Assembly: GCF_900172355.1 (NCBI RefSeq)
Contig: NZ_FWFZ01000009.1
Span: 109,473 to 173,472 of the forward strand
DNA: 64,000 bases
Direction of reading: 5' to 3'
Origin: Roseisalinus antarcticus
GTDB taxonomy: Bacteria > Pseudomonadota > Alphaproteobacteria > Rhodobacterales > Rhodobacteraceae
Shown: positions 35,861-46,228 of the stretch, piece by piece
Numbering within the stretch: position 1 is the first letter of the stretch
How the letters are laid out: every line of letters begins with the position of its first letter
Position numbers and translations under genes: made by a program
Notes under the pieces: generated by a model
The model's database searches: none
Seen by the model: the letters and a program-made list of their open reading frames with translations, nothing else
What the model was told of the DNA's origin: nothing

Positions 35861-36127
35861 TGTTGTCGTTCCCGGGGCGAGAGGCTCCGGAATCGTCCGC
35901 CGATGCTGCGTCAGCCGGCTGTGCCCTGCATCACAAAACGACGCCGACCGGTGCCTATTGCGCCAGTCCGCCGGGACGTCTGCCGCATTTCAGGGCGAAA
36001 ATACCCTCCGATTGCACAGACTTGGGGCGAAACCGGCGAACGGCCCGGAAAAGCCGCGCCCCATGCGGGCCGCCGGGCCGTGGCGGGCCCCGGCCGTGCG
36101 CCGCGGGCACGGGCCTTCTGGAAGCTT

Positions 36128-38317
36128 CTAGAAGAAGGTCTGGGGGTCGATGTCGATCGCCATGCGGGTCTCGCCCCGCAGCTTCACCTGGCCTGCCCAT
36201 TCGGCCAGCGCGGCCTGCAGAGGGGCGCCCTTGTCGGCCTTGACCAGCAGGCGCACCCGGTGACGGCCGCGGATGCGGGCGATGGGCGCGGCGGCGGGGC
36301 CGTAGACCTGGGCGCCGATCCGGCGCAGCGGGCCATCGTTGCGCGCCAGATGCGTGCCCAGGTCGAACACGTCCTGCACGTCCGTCCCCGACAGCACGAT
36401 CCCCGCCAGCCTGCCGTAGGGCGGAACCCCGGCGGCCTGGCGCTCGGCGGCCTCGGCGGCCCAGAAGGCCTCCTCGTCGCCACCGAGGATGGCGCGGATC
36501 ACCGGGTGCTCCGGCTGGAAGGTCTGCAACAGCGCCTCGCCCGGCTGCTCGGCCCGGCCCGCGCGGCCCGCGACCTGGCGCATCAGCTGGAACGTGCGCT
36601 CCGCGGCGCGCAGGTCGGACCCCTGCAGCCCGAGGTCGGCGTCGATCACGCCCACCAGCGTCAGCAGCGGAAAGTTGTGCCCCTTGGCGACGATCTGCGT
36701 GCCGATGATGATGTCCGCCCCGCCCGCGGCGATCTCCTCGATCTGCGCCTTGAGCTGCCGCGCGGTGCCGTAGAGGTCGGACGACAGCAGCGCGACGCGG
36801 GCCTCGGGGAAGGCGGCGGCGGTCTCCTCGGCCATTCTCTCGACCCCGGGGCCTACGGGGGCGAGCCGGTCCTCGGCCTCGCAGGCCGGGCACTTGGTGG
36901 GGATCGGCTTGGTCTCGCCGCATTGGTGGCACATCAGCCGCTTGAGGAACCGGTGCTCGACCATGCGGGCGTCGCAGTTGTCACAGCCGATCTGCGCTCC
37001 GCAGGCCCGGCAGATCGTGACAGGCGCATAGCCGCGCCGGTTCAGGAACAGAAGCGATTGCTCGCCCTTTTCCAGCCGCGCCTGCACCGCGGCCTTCAGC
37101 GTTGGAGAGATCCAGGTGCCGCGAGGCAGATCCTCTGTCCGCATGTCGATCGCCCGCATCCGCGGCATGACCGCCGGGCCGAACCGTGAGGTCAGATCGA
37201 TCCGGGCGTATTTGCCGGCCTGGGCATTGGCCCAGCTTTCAAGGCTGGGCGTGGCCGAGGCCAGAACCACCTGGGCGCCGGCCATGGACGCCCGCAGCAC
37301 CGCCATGTCGCGGGCGTTGTAGAGCACGCCCTCCTCCTGCTTGTAAGAGCTGTCGTGCTCCTCATCGACAACGATCAGGCCAAGATCGCGATAGGGCAGA
37401 AACAGCGCCGACCGGGCGCCGACGACCATCTGCGCCTGGCCCTCGCCGACCATCCGCCAGGCCCTGCGCCGCTCGGTCATGGTGACACCGGAATGCCATT
37501 CGGCGGGCAGCGCCCCGAACCGGGCCTGCACCCTCGACAGGAATTCCGACGACAGCGCGATCTCGGGCAGCAGGACCAGGGCCTGGCGCCCCCGCCGCAG
37601 GCATTCCGCCACCGCCTCCAGGTAGACCTCGGTCTTGCCCGAGCCGGTCACCCCGCGCAGCAGCGTGGTAGCGTATTGGCCAGAGCGGACCCCGGCCCGC
37701 AGCGCCTCGGCCCCCGCCGCCTGGTCGGCGGTCAGGTCCTTGCCCGCAAGGTCGGGGTCGAGCCGCGGATAGGGCATGTCGCGGGGCGTGTCCTCTTCCC
37801 GGACGGCCCCCTGCGCCACCAGGCCCTTGACGACCGAGGCCCCGACCCCGGCCTGGTCGGCCAGCTCGCCCAGGGTGAAGGACAGCCCGACGAAATCCTC
37901 CAGCACCGCCAGCACCTTTTCGCGCGACGCGGTCAGGCGGGACGGCACGGTCTCGCCCAGACGGTAGACCTTGCGCATGGCGGGCGGATCTCCCAGGCCC
38001 GGCGCGCGCGTCGCCAGCCGCAGCATCGCGGGCATGGGCGTCAGGGTGTAGGCGGCGGCGCGTTCGAGAAAGGCCCGCATCTCGGCGCCCATGGCGGGCG
38101 CGTCCAGAACCCGGATGACGGACCGGATCCGGGCGCTGTCGAAATCCCCGCGCCCTTTCTCCCAGACCACGCCCAGCACCTTGCGCGGTCCCAGCGGCAC
38201 CTCGACGAACTGCCCGGTCATGCAGCCGCCCTCGGGCGCCTTGTAATCCAGCACCCGGCCGATGGGTTGCGTCGTCAGCACCCCGGCAAGCTCGCCCTCG
38301 TGAAAGAAGTCCGTCAC
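36128..38317 (-). CDS. priA: Primosomal replication restart helicase PriA
   Basis: 729 residues from a GTG at 38317, matching the family's usual length of about 730. Walker A GVTGSGKT is at 222-229, DEEH at 318-321, and the zinc-binding insertion with eight cysteines (CRACG, CDNC, CHQCG, CPACE) at about 430-480. Helicase C-terminal motifs IIGTQIVAKGHNFPLLTLVGV and VAGRAGRAEQPGE follow. PriA restarts stalled replication forks. The opening to 38407 is shadow sequence. Confidence 0.95.
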   Translation of the reverse strand: MTDFFHEGELAGVLTTQPIGRVLDYKAPEGGCMTGQFVEVPLGPRKVLGVVWEKGRGDFDSARIRSVIRVLDAPAMGAEMRAFLERAAAYTLTPMPAMLRLATRAPGLGDPPAMRKVYRLGETVPSRLTASREKVLAVLEDFVGLSFTLGELADQAGVGASVVKGLVAQGAVREEDTPRDMPYPRLDPDLAGKDLTADQAAGAEALRAGVRSGQYATTLLRGVTGSGKTEVYLEAVAECLRRGRQALVLLPEIALSSEFLSRVQARFGALPAEWHSGVTMTERRRAWRMVGEGQAQMVVGARSALFLPYRDLGLIVVDEEHDSSYKQEEGVLYNARDMAVLRASMAGAQVVLASATPSLESWANAQAGKYARIDLTSRFGPAVMPRMRAIDMRTEDLPRGTWISPTLKAAVQARLEKGEQSLLFLNRRGYAPVTICRACGAQIGCDNCDARMVEHRFLKRLMCHQCGETKPIPTKCPACEAEDRLAPVGPGVERMAEETAAAFPEARVALLSSDLYGTARQLKAQIEEIAAGGADIIIGTQIVAKGHNFPLLTLVGVIDADLGLQGSDLRAAERTFQLMRQVAGRAGRAEQPGEALLQTFQPEHPVIRAILGGDEEAFWAAEAAERQAAGVPPYGRLAGIVLSGTDVQDVFDLGTHLARNDGPLRRIGAQVYGPAAAPIARIRGRHRVRLLVKADKGAPLQAALAEWAGQVKLRGETRMAIDIDPQTFF

Positions 38318-38473
38318 GCGCCTTCGGGTCCCGTTTCTGTGCCACCGCGCCGCATCTGCCTCGGGCCTAGTCGCGCCCGCGCCTCGACACAAGTGCGGCC
38401 GCAGCACCTTTCTGTGGCCCGCCGTTTGCGCTAAACGTCGTCAGGACACAACGCCGGGACAAGGAGCCACCCG

Positions 38474-39127
38474 ATGAAATTCTTCGTAGACACCGCCGAC
38501 ATCGACGCCATCCGAGAGCTCAACGACCTCGGCATGGTGGACGGGGTGACGACCAACCCCTCTATCATCATGAAATCCGGACGCGACATCAAGGAGGTCA
38601 CCAAGGAGATCTGCGATCTCGTCGACGGGCCGGTCTCGTCCGAGACCGTGGCGCTGGATGCCGACGGGATGATCGCCGAGGGGCTCGAGCTCAAGAAGAT
38701 CGCCGAGAACATCGCGATCAAGGTGCCGCTGACCTGGGACGGGCTGAAGGCCTGCAAGACCCTCACCGACGCCGGCCACATGGTCAACGTGACCCTGTGC
38801 TTTTCCGCCAACCAGGCGCTTCTGGCGGCCAAGGCGGGGGCGACGTTCATCTCTCCGTTCATCGGCCGGCTGGACGATCTGAACCTCGACGGGATGGAGC
38901 TGATCGCCGACATCCGCGAGATCTACGACAATTACGGGTTCGAGACGCAGATCCTCGCCGCCTCGATCCGCTCGGCCAACCACATGTCCGAGGCCGCCAA
39001 GATCGGCGCAGACGTGGCCACGGCCCCGCCCGCGGTCATCAAGGCCATGGCCAATCACGTCCTGACCGACAAGGGCCTCGACGCGTTCATGTCGGATTGG
39101 GCCAAGACCGGTCAGAAGATCATCTGA
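38474..39127 (+). CDS. fsa: Transaldolase-like protein / fructose-6-phosphate aldolase (TalC/Fsa group)
   Basis: 217 residues, the short single-domain type. The Schiff-base lysine is K83 in AIKVPLT; TTNPSI near 26-31 and [30 protein letters not shown] are typical. ATG at 38474 is preceded by AAGGAGCCACCCG. The enzyme splits or transfers dihydroxyacetone units; whether it acts as transaldolase in the pentose-phosphate pathway or as an aldolase cannot be told from sequence. Monocistronic, with a strong terminator 50 nt after the stop. Confidence 0.93.
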   Translation: MKFFVDTADIDAIRELNDLGMVDGVTTNPSIIMKSGRDIKEVTKEICDLVDGPVSSETVALDADGMIAEGLELKKIAENIAIKVPLTWDGLKACKTLTDAGHMVNVTLCFSANQALLAAKAGATFISPFIGRLDDLNLDGMELIADIREIYDNYGFETQILAASIRSANHMSEAAKIGADVATAPPAVIKAMANHVLTDKGLDAFMSDWAKTGQKII

Positions 39128-39176
39128 CGCAGCGACAGGGATCGCGCACCTTTGTCGGATCCAGCGATGGCCAGAG

Positions 39177-39206
39177 GGGTCGGGGATATCTCCCCGACCC
39201 TTTTTT
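39177..39206 (+). terminator. Rho-independent terminator of the transaldolase-like gene
   Basis: A 10-bp perfect stem GGGTCGGGGA/TCCCCGACCC with a TATC loop (39187-39190), followed by six T (39201-39206). A textbook intrinsic terminator in the orientation of the preceding gene. Confidence 0.95.
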
Positions 39207-39301
39207 CTGTCGGCCCCGGGCGCGACGGCCGCTTGGCAGCGGCACGTCTGCCGCTGGCCGAAAAAGTGCGCGCGGAAGCGCTCCTTCTGGCAAGGCGCCG
39301 G

Positions 39302-40198
39302 TCAGGCGAGCGTTCTCGCAAAGAACGCAAGGGTCCGATCCCAGGCCAAGGTCGCGGCGGCCTCGTCGTAGCGGGGCGTGGTGTCGTTGTGAAACCCGTG
39401 GTTCACATCGGGATAGATATGCGCCGTATAGGTCTTGCCTGCCGCGGACAGGGCCGCCTCGTATTCCGGCCAGCCGGCATTGATCCGCTCGTCGAGCCCG
39501 GCGTAGTGGATCAGAAGCGGCGCCTCGATCGCCGGCACATCCTCTGCCGCCGGCTGGCGCCCATAGAACGGCGCCGAGGCCGCGAGGTCCGGATAGGCCA
39601 CCGCCAGCGCGTTGCAGACCCCACCGCCGTAGCAGAACCCGACGGCCCCGACCCGGCCGGTGCTGTCGTCGCGGTCGCGCAGGAATTCGAAGGCCGCGAA
39701 GAAATCGGCCATCAGTTTCGCCCCGTCGAGCGTGCGCTGCATCTCGCGCCCCTCCTCGTCATTGCCCGGATAGCCCCCCAGCGGTGTCAGCCCGTCGGGA
39801 CCGAAGGCAAGATAGCCCGCCTTGGCCGCCCGGCGCACGACATCCTCGATATAAGGGTTCAGCCCCCGGTTCTCGTGCACCACCAGCACCGCGGGCAGCG
39901 GCCCCGTCGCGCCGGCAGGCCGCGCCATCAGCCCGCGCACCGTTCCGTGACCTTCGGGGCTCTGGTACTCGACGACCTCGCTCTCGATCTCCGGATCATC
40001 CGGGGCGACCTGCTGCGCCCAGGCGTAGTTCGGCTGAAGCTGGTCGAGGATCATCGCCCCCGTCACCCCCGCCGCGGCATAACGCCCGGCCCGTGCGATA
40101 AACTCCCGCTTGGTCATCTGCCCGTGCACATATCCGTCGAAATATTCAAGGATGCGCGGGTGAAAATCGCTGGCCTTCTTTCTTGATCCGGTCGTCAT
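39302..40198 (-). CDS. Dienelactone hydrolase family protein with Tat-like N-terminal segment
   Basis: 298 residues from the ATG at 40198, chosen because GGAGG precedes it by five bases. Alpha/beta-hydrolase with the dienelactone hydrolase triad: Cys189 in GFCYGGG, Asp236 and His267 in NHGFHND. Residues about 30-65 ([20 protein letters not shown]...AWAQQ) resemble a Tat-type export signal placed after a 30-residue extension, an arrangement seen in this subfamily. Substrate unknown; true dienelactone activity is not implied. Confidence 0.88.
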   Translation of the reverse strand: MTTGSRKKASDFHPRILEYFDGYVHGQMTKREFIARAGRYAAAGVTGAMILDQLQPNYAWAQQVAPDDPEIESEVVEYQSPEGHGTVRGLMARPAGATGPLPAVLVVHENRGLNPYIEDVVRRAAKAGYLAFGPDGLTPLGGYPGNDEEGREMQRTLDGAKLMADFFAAFEFLRDRDDSTGRVGAVGFCYGGGVCNALAVAYPDLAASAPFYGRQPAAEDVPAIEAPLLIHYAGLDERINAGWPEYEAALSAAGKTYTAHIYPDVNHGFHNDTTPRYDEAAATLAWDRTLAFFARTLA

Positions 40199-40335
40199 TG
40201 CAACCTCCATGCTGACGTAGGGGAACATAGCCCGCCGTGGCGCTCCGACAACGCCGCGCCCATGCAGCCGATCGAGGACTGTTCAGGGCGTCTTTCTGTG
40301 CTAACCTGCCCGCAAAACAGAAGAACGAGACCGGC

Positions 40336-41046
40336 ATGAGCAGCACTCCCCTGATCGACGCATCCGTGCGCGAGCGGATCCTTTCCGACCCCGAAACCCT
40401 TCTCGAGGACCACGACATCATGCGCGCCCTGGTGTCCGCCAAGGACTCCACGATGGGCCAGAACATCGTCGACCTGCGCGGGATCGCGATGGAGCGGCTG
40501 GAGGCCCGGCTCGACCGGCTCGAAGACACCCACCGCAACGTGATCGCCGCCGCCTATGAGAACCTCGCAGGCACCAACCAGATTCACCGCGCGGTGCTGC
40601 GCCTGCTCGAAGAGGTGAAGTTCGAGGACTTCCTCAAGTGCCTCGGCACCGACGTCGCCGACATCCTGCGGATTGACGCCATGGTCCTGGTGCTGGAAAC
40701 CGTGGCGGATGCCGAGGCCGATCCGGCCCTGTCTAGGGTCGGCGACGTTCTGCACGTGGCCCCCCAGGGCTTCGTGGCCGACTACATCTCGAACGGGCGC
40801 AACGTGGGCAACCGCCCCGTCCTGCTGCGCCAGATCCAGCCCAGCAGCGACGCGCTCTATGGCACCTCGGCCGCCTATCTGCGCTCCGAAGCCTGCATCC
40901 GCCTCGACCTGGGCCCGGGCCGCCTGCCGGGCATGCTGGCGCTCGGATGCGAGGATCCTCATCAGTTCACGCCGCAGCAGGGCACCGACCTGCTGACCTT
41001 CTTCGGCGGCGTGTTCGAGCGCACGATGCGGCGGTGGCTTTCCTGA
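40336..41046 (+). CDS. DUF484 family protein upstream of xerC
   Basis: 236 residues from the ATG at 40336. N-terminal helical stretch, then a GAF-like domain (about 80-225), the DUF484 layout. DUF484 genes sit directly before xerC in many proteobacteria, as here, where its last 13 nt overlap the xerC start. Function unknown. Confidence 0.88.
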   Translation: MSSTPLIDASVRERILSDPETLLEDHDIMRALVSAKDSTMGQNIVDLRGIAMERLEARLDRLEDTHRNVIAAAYENLAGTNQIHRAVLRLLEEVKFEDFLKCLGTDVADILRIDAMVLVLETVADAEADPALSRVGDVLHVAPQGFVADYISNGRNVGNRPVLLRQIQPSSDALYGTSAAYLRSEACIRLDLGPGRLPGMLALGCEDPHQFTPQQGTDLLTFFGGVFERTMRRWLS

Positions 41047-41966
41047 TCTCCCCGGCGCTCCGCTCGGCGGCCGAGGACTGGCTCAGCCACGCCCGCGCCC
41101 TCAAGGCCGCGTCCGAGCGGACCGTCGCCGCCTACCGCGCCGATGTGATTGGGTTCCTGTCGTTCCTGTCGGCCCACCACGGCGGGCAGGAGGGCCTGGC
41201 CCCCCTCGCCCGGGTGGATGTCAGCGACATGCGCGCCTGGATGGCCAGCGAACGGGCCCGCGGAGTCTCGGCCCGCTCGCTGGCCCGGTCGCTGTCGGCG
41301 GTGAAGGGCTTCTACCGTTGGGTGGCCGAGCGCGAGGGGTTCGAGCCGACGGCGGTGCTCTCCACCCGCTCGCCCAAGTTCCAGAAACGGCTGCCCCGTC
41401 CGCTGGCCGAGGATGCCGCCCGCGACATGATCGCCCGGGTCGACCTGCAGGCGCGGGAGCCTTGGGTCGCGGCGCGCGACACCGCCGTGGTCACCCTGCT
41501 CTACGGCTGCGGCCTGCGGATCTCCGAGGCGCTGTCGCTGACCGGCGCAGATGCCCCCCTGCCCGAGGTTCTTCGCATCACCGGCAAAGGCGGCAAGGAA
41601 CGGATCGTGCCGGTGATCGCCCCGGCCCGCACGGCGGTGGACGGCTACCTGAAGCTCTGCCCCCATCCGCAACAGCCCCGCGCAGCGCTCTTTCGCGGCG
41701 TCCGGGGCGGTGCGCTGAACCCCCGCGCCATCCAGAAGGTGATGGAGGCCGCCCGGCTGCAACTGGGCCTGCCGGCCACCGCGACGCCCCATGCCATGCG
41801 CCACAGCTTCGCCACCCACCTGCTGAACGCGGGCGGCGATTTGCGGTCGATCCAGGAATTGCTGGGCCATGCCTCGCTGTCGACAACCCAGGCCTATACC
41901 GCGGTCGATACCGCCCGGCTGATGGAGGTCTACGCCGCCGCCCACCCCCGTGCCCGCACCGCGTGA
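41034..41966 (+). CDS. xerC: Site-specific tyrosine recombinase XerC
   Basis: 310 residues from a GTG at 41034 overlapping the DUF484 end by 13 nt. SAM-like N-terminal domain (about 10-100) and catalytic domain with Arg162 (GCGLRISEALSL), Lys185 region (TGKGGKER), His253/Arg256 (HAMRHSFATHLL), His279 (LLGHASLSTTQ) and nucleophile Tyr288. All catalytic residues are present. With XerD it resolves chromosome dimers at dif. Its partner xerD and dif are not in the window. Confidence 0.93.
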   Translation: MAFLISPALRSAAEDWLSHARALKAASERTVAAYRADVIGFLSFLSAHHGGQEGLAPLARVDVSDMRAWMASERARGVSARSLARSLSAVKGFYRWVAEREGFEPTAVLSTRSPKFQKRLPRPLAEDAARDMIARVDLQAREPWVAARDTAVVTLLYGCGLRISEALSLTGADAPLPEVLRITGKGGKERIVPVIAPARTAVDGYLKLCPHPQQPRAALFRGVRGGALNPRAIQKVMEAARLQLGLPATATPHAMRHSFATHLLNAGGDLRSIQELLGHASLSTTQAYTAVDTARLMEVYAAAHPRARTA

Positions 41967-42108
41967 CCGGCTCCGCCCCGGGGGTGCTGCGGGACGGCGG
42001 GCGGGGCGATGCCGCAGGCGAGCGCCGAACGTCGACCCGGCGCATCAATGCCCCCAAACCTCGCATGTCCCTCTTTTCTCTCGTGTCGGATTGCTCCATG
42101 ACAGGCCC

Positions 42109-42804
42109 ATGAAACGTGTCCGGCAAGCCGCGCTCGGCGTCCACCTCCTCACCGCGACAGGCGCGGTCTTCGCCATGCTGGCCATGCTCGCCGCCGTGCA
42201 GGAGGACTGGCGCACCATGTTCCTCTGGCTGGTGGTCGCCTTCGTGGTCGATGGCGTGGACGGACCGCTGGCGCGCAAATACGTCGTCACCCGCAACGCG
42301 CCGGAATTCGACGGGGTCCTGATGGACCTGATCATCGACTACCTGACCTACGTGTTCATCCCGGCCTTCGCGCTCTTCACCAGCGATCTTCTGCCGGGCT
42401 GGACCGGCTGGGTCGCGATCCTGGTCATCACCTACACCAGCGTCGTCTACTTCGCCGACACGCGGATGAAGACCTCGGACAATTCCTTCTCGGGCTTTCC
42501 CGGCTGCTGGAACATGGCAATCATCGTCTTCTTCGCGGTCGCCCCCTCGCCTTCCGTCATCCTTGCGATCGTGGTGGTGCTGGCCGCGCTGATGTTCCTG
42601 AACGTCAAGTTCGTCCACCCGGTCCGCACCCGCCGCTGGCGCGGGCTGACCCTACCGGTGGCACTGATCTGGATCGCGCTGGCCGCCTTCGCCGCCTGGC
42701 ACGATTTCCGCCTGTCCGACATGACCCAGGCGGCCCTGATCCTTACCTCGCTCTACCTTCTTCTGGCCGGGCCGGTGCAACAGATCCTCCCGGAACGCCG
42801 CTAG
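42109..42804 (+). CDS. pcs: Phosphatidylcholine synthase Pcs
   Basis: 231 residues, about seven hydrophobic segments. The CDP-alcohol phosphotransferase motif appears in the Pcs-specific spacing DG-x2-AR-x12-G-x3-D-x3-D, starting at about residue 48 (VDGPLAR...FDGVLMDLIID). Pcs condenses choline with CDP-diacylglycerol in the inner membrane, a trait of host-associated and marine alphaproteobacteria. ATG at 42109; the longer opening from 41950 is shadow sequence. It converges on ileS. Confidence 0.93.
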   Translation: MKRVRQAALGVHLLTATGAVFAMLAMLAAVQEDWRTMFLWLVVAFVVDGVDGPLARKYVVTRNAPEFDGVLMDLIIDYLTYVFIPAFALFTSDLLPGWTGWVAILVITYTSVVYFADTRMKTSDNSFSGFPGCWNMAIIVFFAVAPSPSVILAIVVVLAALMFLNVKFVHPVRTRRWRGLTLPVALIWIALAAFAAWHDFRLSDMTQAALILTSLYLLLAGPVQQILPERR

Positions 42805-42849
42805 AACGGCCGCGCGACATCAACCCCCTGACCCCGTTGCCCACCCCCG

Positions 42850-42888
42850 AAAAATGGACGCCGCCGGCCCGCGAATGCCGACGGCGTC
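42850..42888 (-). terminator. Intrinsic terminator downstream of ileS
   Basis: On the minus strand GACGCCGTCGGC pairs with GCCGGCGGCGTC (12 bp, one mismatch, 8-nt loop), followed by CATTTTT. It lies 35 nt after the ileS stop. Read on the plus strand it could also help end the pcs transcript, but there it lacks the T-run. Confidence 0.75.
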
Positions 42889-42922
42889 GTCCGGTCTCGG
42901 AAGCAGACCGCCCGGCCCAGAT

Positions 42923-45900
42923 CTAGCCTTCGGCCTCGGTCAGCGCAGCATCGCAGCGGGCACAGGTGCCCGGATAGGCATGGCTGCCCACATCCGGCAG
43001 GATCTTCCAGCAACGCTGGCATTTCTCGCCCTCGGCCATGGCAAAGACCACGCCCACGCCGGGCACGTCGGGCAGAACGTAGGCCGCCTCGGGGACCTCC
43101 CCCGCGCTCAGAACGATAGCGGAGGTGATGCAGATATCCTCGAACGCCACGCTGCGGAGCGCGGCCAGCGTCTCGTCATCGGCCACATGCACCACGGGGG
43201 CGGCCTCCAGCGAGGCGCCGATCACCTTCTCGGCGCGCTGCACCTCCAGCGCCGCGGTCACCGCGCGCCGCGCCGCCCGGACCTTCGCCCATTTCCCGGC
43301 CAGCGCCGGGTCGAGCCACTCGGCCGGCGTCTCGGGCATGTCCGTCAGGTGCACCGACGAGGTGTCGCCCGGGAACCGCTCCAGCCAGACCTCCTCCATG
43401 GTGAACACCATCACCGGGGCAAGCCAGGTCGTCAGCCGGTGGAACAGCAGGTCCAGCACCGTCCGCGCGGACCGCCGCCGCAGGCTGTCGCCATCGCAAT
43501 AGAGCGCGTCCTTGCGGATGTCGAAATAGAACGCCGAGAGCTCCACCGTGGCGAAGGTGAACACCTTCTGGATCACCTCCTGGAAATCGTAGCGGGCATA
43601 GCCCTCGCGCACCACGGCATCCAGGTCCGCCACCCGGTGCAGCACGTAACGCTCCAGCTCCGGCATCTCGGCCGGATCGACCCGGTCGGCCTCGGTGAAA
43701 TGGGCCAGCGCCCCGAGCATGTAGCGCATGGTGTTGCGCAACCGGCGATAGCTGTCGGCGACCCCCTTCAGGATCTCGTCGCCGATCCGCAGGTCGGCGG
43801 TGTAATCCGACTGCGCCACCCAAAGCCGCAGGATATCGGCACCGTATTGCTTGACCACCTGCTCGGGCGCGACCGTGTTGCCCACCGACTTGGACATCTT
43901 GTTGCCCTTGGCGTCCAGCGTGAAGCCATGGGTCAACACCGCCCGATAGGGTGCGCGTCCCATCGTGCCGCAAGCCTGCAGCATCGAGGAATGAAACCAC
44001 CCGCGATGCTGGTCCGTCCCCTCCAGATAGAGGTCTGCCAGCCCGTCCGCGCTGCCGTCCGCGCGGTCGCGCAGCACGAAGGCGTGGGTCGAGCCGCTGT
44101 CGAACCAGACGTCGAGGATGTCGAACACCTGCTCGTATTGGGCCGGATCTGCGTCATTGCCCAGGAACCGCTCCTTGGCGCCGGGCTTGTACCAGGCGTC
44201 CGCGCCCTCCTCCTCGAAGGCGGCGAGGATTCGCGAATTGACATTTTCCGACCTCAACAGGAAATCCGGGTCGCCCGGGAACGCGCCGACTTTCACAAAA
44301 CAGGTCAACGGCACGCCCCAGGCGCGCTGACGCGACAGCACCCAGTCGGGCCGCGCCTCGATCATCGAATAGAGCCGGTTGCGCCCGGTCGGCGGCGTCC
44401 AGGTCACAAGCTCGTCGATCGAGGTCAGTGCCCGTTCGCGGATCGTCTTGCCATAGCTGTCCTGGCCGTCGCCAACCTGGCGGTCGATGGCGGCGAACCA
44501 TTGCGGACGGTTGAGACGGATCACCGGCGCCTTGGAGCGCCAGGAATGCGCGTCCGAGATCGTGATCCGGCGGCGTCCCAGAAGCCCGCCGACCTCGACC
44601 AGCTTGTCGATCACCGCCTTGTTGGCGCGGCCCGGCTTGCCGTTCTCCTCGATGACCCGCAGCCCCGCAAAGAACGGCAGATCCGCCCGGTAGCTGGAAT
44701 CGTCGAGGATGTTCCAGGTCATCTCCAGCCCGTGCTTGCGGCCGATCATGTAGTCGTCATCGCCGTGGCTGGGCGCGGTGTGCACGAACCCGGTCCCGGC
44801 ATCGTCGGTGACATGCTCGCCGGGCAGCAGCGGCACGTCGAAGTCCCACTCGCCCGAGGCGCCGTCGGCCCCCCGCAGCGGGTGGGCACAGACGAGCGCC
44901 TCAAGCTCCTCGCGCTGCACGTCGCGCAGGCGCCGATACATCGAAGGCTCCAGCCGTGCGGCGGACATGGTCTCTTCGGCCAGGGGATCCGCCAGCAGAT
45001 AGATGTCACCGGCGGCGGCCCAGCATTCCTCCGGCGTCTCGCGCACCTCGTAGAGACCATACGAGATCTCGGGACCGTAGCAAATGGCGCGGTTCTGCGG
45101 CAGCGTCCAGGGGGTCGTGGTCCAGATCACCACCTTGGCCCGTTGAAGCTGCGCCTCGCGGCCCTCCGCGGCGACGGCCACGTCGTGGCGGGTTTGCTGC
45201 GTCTCCTCCTCGAACGGTATCGTATTCTCGCGGTCGTAGAGCGCCGATCTGGCGCTGACGATCGGGAACGGCACCCAGACCGCGTCCGTCTGGCGGTCGT
45301 GATACTCGACTTCCGCCTCCGCCAGCGCGGTCTTTTCGACGGGCGACCACATCACCGGCTTCGACCCTTGGTAGAGCGTGCCGTTCATCAGGAATTTCTG
45401 GAATTCCTCGGCGATCACCCGCTCGGCGTGGAAATCCATGGTCAGGTAAGGCTCTTCCCACTTGCCGGTCACGCCAAGCCGCTGAAACTCGGCCCGCTGA
45501 ATGTCTATCCAGCCAGCGGCAAAGTCGCGGCACTCCTGCCGGAACTCGACGACCGGCACGGCATCCTTGTCGAGACCCTTGGATCGGTATTTCTCTTCGA
45601 TCTTCCACTCGATCGGCAGACCGTGACAATCCCAGCCGGGGATGTAGCGCGCGTCGCGACCCATCATCTGCTGGGACCGCACCACCATGTCCTTGAGGAT
45701 CTTGTTGAGCGCGTGCCCGATGTGCAGGTGCCCGTTCGCATAGGGCGGCCCGTCGTGCAGGGTGAAGGGCTCGCGCCCCTCCGCCTTCTCGCGCAGGCGC
45801 TCGTAGATGCCGATCTCGGCCCAGCGCGTCAGCCAGTCGGGCTCGCGCTTCGGCAGGCCGGCCCGCATCGGAAAGGATGTCTGCGGCAGGTTGAGGGTGT

Positions 45901-45937
45901 CTTTGTAGTCGGGCGTGGTCACGGTCTCGGCACACAT
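42923..45937 (-). CDS. ileS: Isoleucyl-tRNA synthetase
   Basis: 1004 residues, class I aminoacyl-tRNA synthetase. HIGH motif at 72-75, KMSKS within [10 protein letters not shown], the CP1 editing region with [15 protein letters not shown], and a C-terminal zinc-binding Cys set (CQRCWK, CARCD). It charges tRNA-Ile. Complete and of normal length. The opposite strand is one long open frame, an effect of high GC content. Confidence 0.97.
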   Translation of the reverse strand: MCAETVTTPDYKDTLNLPQTSFPMRAGLPKREPDWLTRWAEIGIYERLREKAEGREPFTLHDGPPYANGHLHIGHALNKILKDMVVRSQQMMGRDARYIPGWDCHGLPIEWKIEEKYRSKGLDKDAVPVVEFRQECRDFAAGWIDIQRAEFQRLGVTGKWEEPYLTMDFHAERVIAEEFQKFLMNGTLYQGSKPVMWSPVEKTALAEAEVEYHDRQTDAVWVPFPIVSARSALYDRENTIPFEEETQQTRHDVAVAAEGREAQLQRAKVVIWTTTPWTLPQNRAICYGPEISYGLYEVRETPEECWAAAGDIYLLADPLAEETMSAARLEPSMYRRLRDVQREELEALVCAHPLRGADGASGEWDFDVPLLPGEHVTDDAGTGFVHTAPSHGDDDYMIGRKHGLEMTWNILDDSSYRADLPFFAGLRVIEENGKPGRANKAVIDKLVEVGGLLGRRRITISDAHSWRSKAPVIRLNRPQWFAAIDRQVGDGQDSYGKTIRERALTSIDELVTWTPPTGRNRLYSMIEARPDWVLSRQRAWGVPLTCFVKVGAFPGDPDFLLRSENVNSRILAAFEEEGADAWYKPGAKERFLGNDADPAQYEQVFDILDVWFDSGSTHAFVLRDRADGSADGLADLYLEGTDQHRGWFHSSMLQACGTMGRAPYRAVLTHGFTLDAKGNKMSKSVGNTVAPEQVVKQYGADILRLWVAQSDYTADLRIGDEILKGVADSYRRLRNTMRYMLGALAHFTEADRVDPAEMPELERYVLHRVADLDAVVREGYARYDFQEVIQKVFTFATVELSAFYFDIRKDALYCDGDSLRRRSARTVLDLLFHRLTTWLAPVMVFTMEEVWLERFPGDTSSVHLTDMPETPAEWLDPALAGKWAKVRAARRAVTAALEVQRAEKVIGASLEAAPVVHVADDETLAALRSVAFEDICITSAIVLSAGEVPEAAYVLPDVPGVGVVFAMAEGEKCQRCWKILPDVGSHAYPGTCARCDAALTEAEG

Positions 45938-46100
45938 GGGGCTGAGGCTCCTCGGATCTCGTGTTCGAAAGGGGGGATAGATCGCGCCGCGGCAATGCGC
46001 AACGGCTGTAACCCGGCGGTCCTGCGCTCAGGACGCCGGGACGGTAATTCGAAACAGGGTCCGTTCGATCGCCATGGCCGCCGAATACCCCGCCGGATCA

Positions 46101-46117
46101 CCGGGGTAAAGCCCCGG
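46101..46117. other. Short hairpin before repeat A copy 3
   Basis: CCGGGG (46101-46106) and CCCCGG (46112-46117) can pair across a 5-nt loop, immediately before dispersed repeat A in the ileS/monooxygenase divergent region. No T-run follows. The other two copies of repeat A do not have this hairpin. Confidence 0.5.
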
Positions 46118-46120
46118 CAC

Positions 46121-46160
46121 CTTCATTGCCTCGCCAATATCCCCGCCGGAGGCATCCGCC
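46121..46160 (+). repeat. Dispersed leader repeat A, copy 3 (upstream of the FAD monooxygenase)
   Basis: Reads CTTCATTGCC, seven variable bases, then TATCCCCGCCGGAGGCATCC. Same orientation as the monooxygenase gene and about 69 nt before its ATG. Confidence 0.85.
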
Positions 46161-46228
46161 GCCCGCCACCCCTTGCCCTCGCCGGCTCCAGGCGCTCTTC
46201 TGCCCGCGTCACGGCGAAAGGAGCGCCC

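Noticed and set aside
35861..36127. Possible small gene between glsA and priA.
   Set aside because: The frames present are run-offs of priA shadow frames, without ribosome sites or motifs.
42854..46228. A continuous open frame of about 1100 codons on the strand opposite ileS, in frame with the FAD monooxygenase gene.
   Set aside because: It mirrors ileS codons in a GC-rich genome, is rich in Arg/Gly/His/Gln without domain features, and the real monooxygenase start at 46229 has a good ribosome site.
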